Below, in pieces: positions 63,248-64,000 of a DNA stretch of 64,000 nucleotides. The DNA is from Pirellulaceae bacterium (GTDB taxonomy: Bacteria > Planctomycetota > Planctomycetia > Pirellulales > Pirellulaceae). The translations under genes and the position numbers were made by a program. The notes under the pieces were generated by a model, which saw only the letters and a program-made list of their open reading frames with translations, did not search any database and was not told the origin of the DNA. Numbering within the stretch: position 1 is the stretch's first letter; every line of letters begins with the position of its first letter. Location of the stretch: NCBI GenBank assembly GCA_018402565.1, contig JAGYIQ010000002.1:620001-684000 (forward strand). Reading direction: 5' to 3'.

Positions 63248-64000
63248 TTAGGTCGCGATCCGACCGCTGGGACGGGGTCCATCGGTCGAAGTGGCCTCCG
63301 TCGCTGGCCGCAGCGGTTGCAGTTCGGCAGGCGAGGGGCGCAGTTGCAATTCCGTCGTATCGCCCAAGTAGGGCTTGAGCGAACGCAGGACGGGAACTTG
63401 GTCAGCCGCGGCGGGCGTTGGATTGGTAGCCGGCCCCCAGGCTGTCGAGTTGGCCAATGGGGCTGCGTTGATCGCAGTACTCAGGCTCGACCCCGCCGCG
63501 GTGGCAGCTTGCTGGCCAGAGGCGGTCGTGTTGGGCGTGGCCTCGCGGTACATAGACCCGCCCAATGCCGTGGCCGTCCCTGGGATCGGATTGCCCCACA
63601 TGTCCAATTCTTCGCGTACCCAGAGGGTGCGGGGGACATTCCGCACCTCTTTGGAGGGCATCAAGCGGCGTTGCGTCACAGGCACCTCTTCCGTCCGAGT
63701 CTCCGTGACCATCTCGCGGACCTGGACTTCGTACGGCTCAACGGTCTCGATGCGTTGCATCACCGTGCGTTGGACTGGAACCTGGCGTTCGACCACGCGT
63801 TCCTGCTGCGTTGTGCGTTGGACCGGCACGGTCTCTTCGACAATCCGGGTCACGGGTTTCCGCACCGTGTAGGGGACACGTTGGGTAATCACTTCATTCT
63901 GGACACTTTGGACCGTCACCGGCACCTTTTCAGTGACCACTTCATCGACATAACGAGTGACCGGCACGGCCTCCGTCTGCAAAGTCGTCTGCGGCACGAT
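63248..64000 (-). CDS. YTV-type repeat protein (start outside window)
   Basis: The frame is open to the end of the window, so the start is beyond 64000; a GTG at 63997 is just an internal codon. The visible 251 residues begin with repeats of the type VPVTRYVDEVVTEKVPVTVQ, VPYTVRKPVTRIVEETVPVQ and VPVQRTVMQRIETVEPYEV, the YTV-like pattern I associate with planctomycete cell-surface proteins. The tail (about residue 110 on) is Ala/Pro/Thr-rich. A structural envelope role is likely. Confidence 0.7.
   Translation of the reverse strand: MVPQTTLQTEAVPVTRYVDEVVTEKVPVTVQSVQNEVITQRVPYTVRKPVTRIVEETVPVQRTTQQERVVERQVPVQRTVMQRIETVEPYEVQVREMVTETRTEEVPVTQRRLMPSKEVRNVPRTLWVREELDMWGNPIPGTATALGGSMYREATPNTTASGQQAATAAGSSLSTAINAAPLANSTAWGPATNPTPAAADQVPVLRSLKPYLGDTTELQLRPSPAELQPLRPATEATSTDGPRPSGRIAT

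Noticed and set aside
1..64000. tRNA or rRNA genes
   Set aside because: No cloverleaf with a GTTCRANNC-type arm or conserved rRNA block was recognised by eye; a tRNAscan run would settle it.

Overview
The window looks like a piece of a moderately GC-rich planctomycete chromosome, most likely from the Pirellulales (Rhodopirellula/Blastopirellula type). The case rests on the families present: DUF1501, the DUF1587/1595/1592/1588/1585 cytochrome protein next to a DUF1552 protein, an ASPIC/UnbV FG-GAP protein behind a multihaem cytochrome, a YTV-type repeat protein, a PPC-domain secreted protein, a eukaryote-like Ser/Thr kinase, and several large secreted proteins with no obvious family. No rRNA, tRNA, CRISPR array, phage gene or intact transposase was recognised.

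Layout. 1-4.2 kb: 3' part of a multihaem cytochrome with TPRs, overlapping an FG-GAP/ASPIC gene. 4.2-13.4 kb (minus): a 2,426-residue protein built of about thirty secretin-N-type repeats, then a PPC-like secreted protein. 13.7-16.0 kb: a secreted beta-propeller protein and a metallophosphoesterase. 16.2-21.9 kb (plus): an alpha/beta-hydrolase-subtilase fusion, a lipoprotein, a trypsin-like protease and a Uma2 nuclease-like protein. 21.9-26.7 kb (minus): SRPBCC protein, TreZ, BON protein and PurB. 27-34.3 kb (plus): a large secreted protein, then PEP carboxylase, a HemG-like flavodoxin and an APH/P-loop kinase in close succession. 34.4-34.9 kb (minus): a DUF433/DUF5615 toxin-antitoxin pair. 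35.2-49.8 kb (plus): phosphodiesterase-EEP fusion, DUF1501, Ser/Thr kinase, PQQ-type sugar dehydrogenase, a coiled-coil secreted protein, the DUF1592 and DUF1552 pair, and a FliL-like lipoprotein. 50-52 kb: a non-coding satellite array. 52.1-56.3 kb: GntR (YtrA type), ABC ATPase and a 922-residue permease, each overlapping the next by 4 bp. 56.3-64 kb: inositol monophosphatase behind a 1,233-residue secreted protein (minus), YhdH-type reductase and TPR protein (plus), then a small cytochrome and a YTV protein (minus).

Common themes are periplasmic electron transfer and polymer degradation (cytochromes, PQQ dehydrogenase, DUF1501/1552/1592, PPC and propeller proteins), central metabolism (ppc, purB, treZ, yhdH), and envelope or signalling proteins.

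The most distinctive non-coding content is repetitive DNA. A 145-bp palindromic MITE-like element occurs three times complete and once truncated, and in one copy its terminal CTAG supplies the purB stop codon. A dispersed GTAACCGTTCACG motif occurs near these elements and in the array. The satellite array between 50.39 and 52.02 kb has units with a constant 316-bp core and a heptamer tract that shrinks 13, 10, 6, 3 along the array. No convincing new defence system was found. The best candidates for undescribed biology are the satellite, the MITE family, the channel-less secretin-N giant and the two enzyme fusions.
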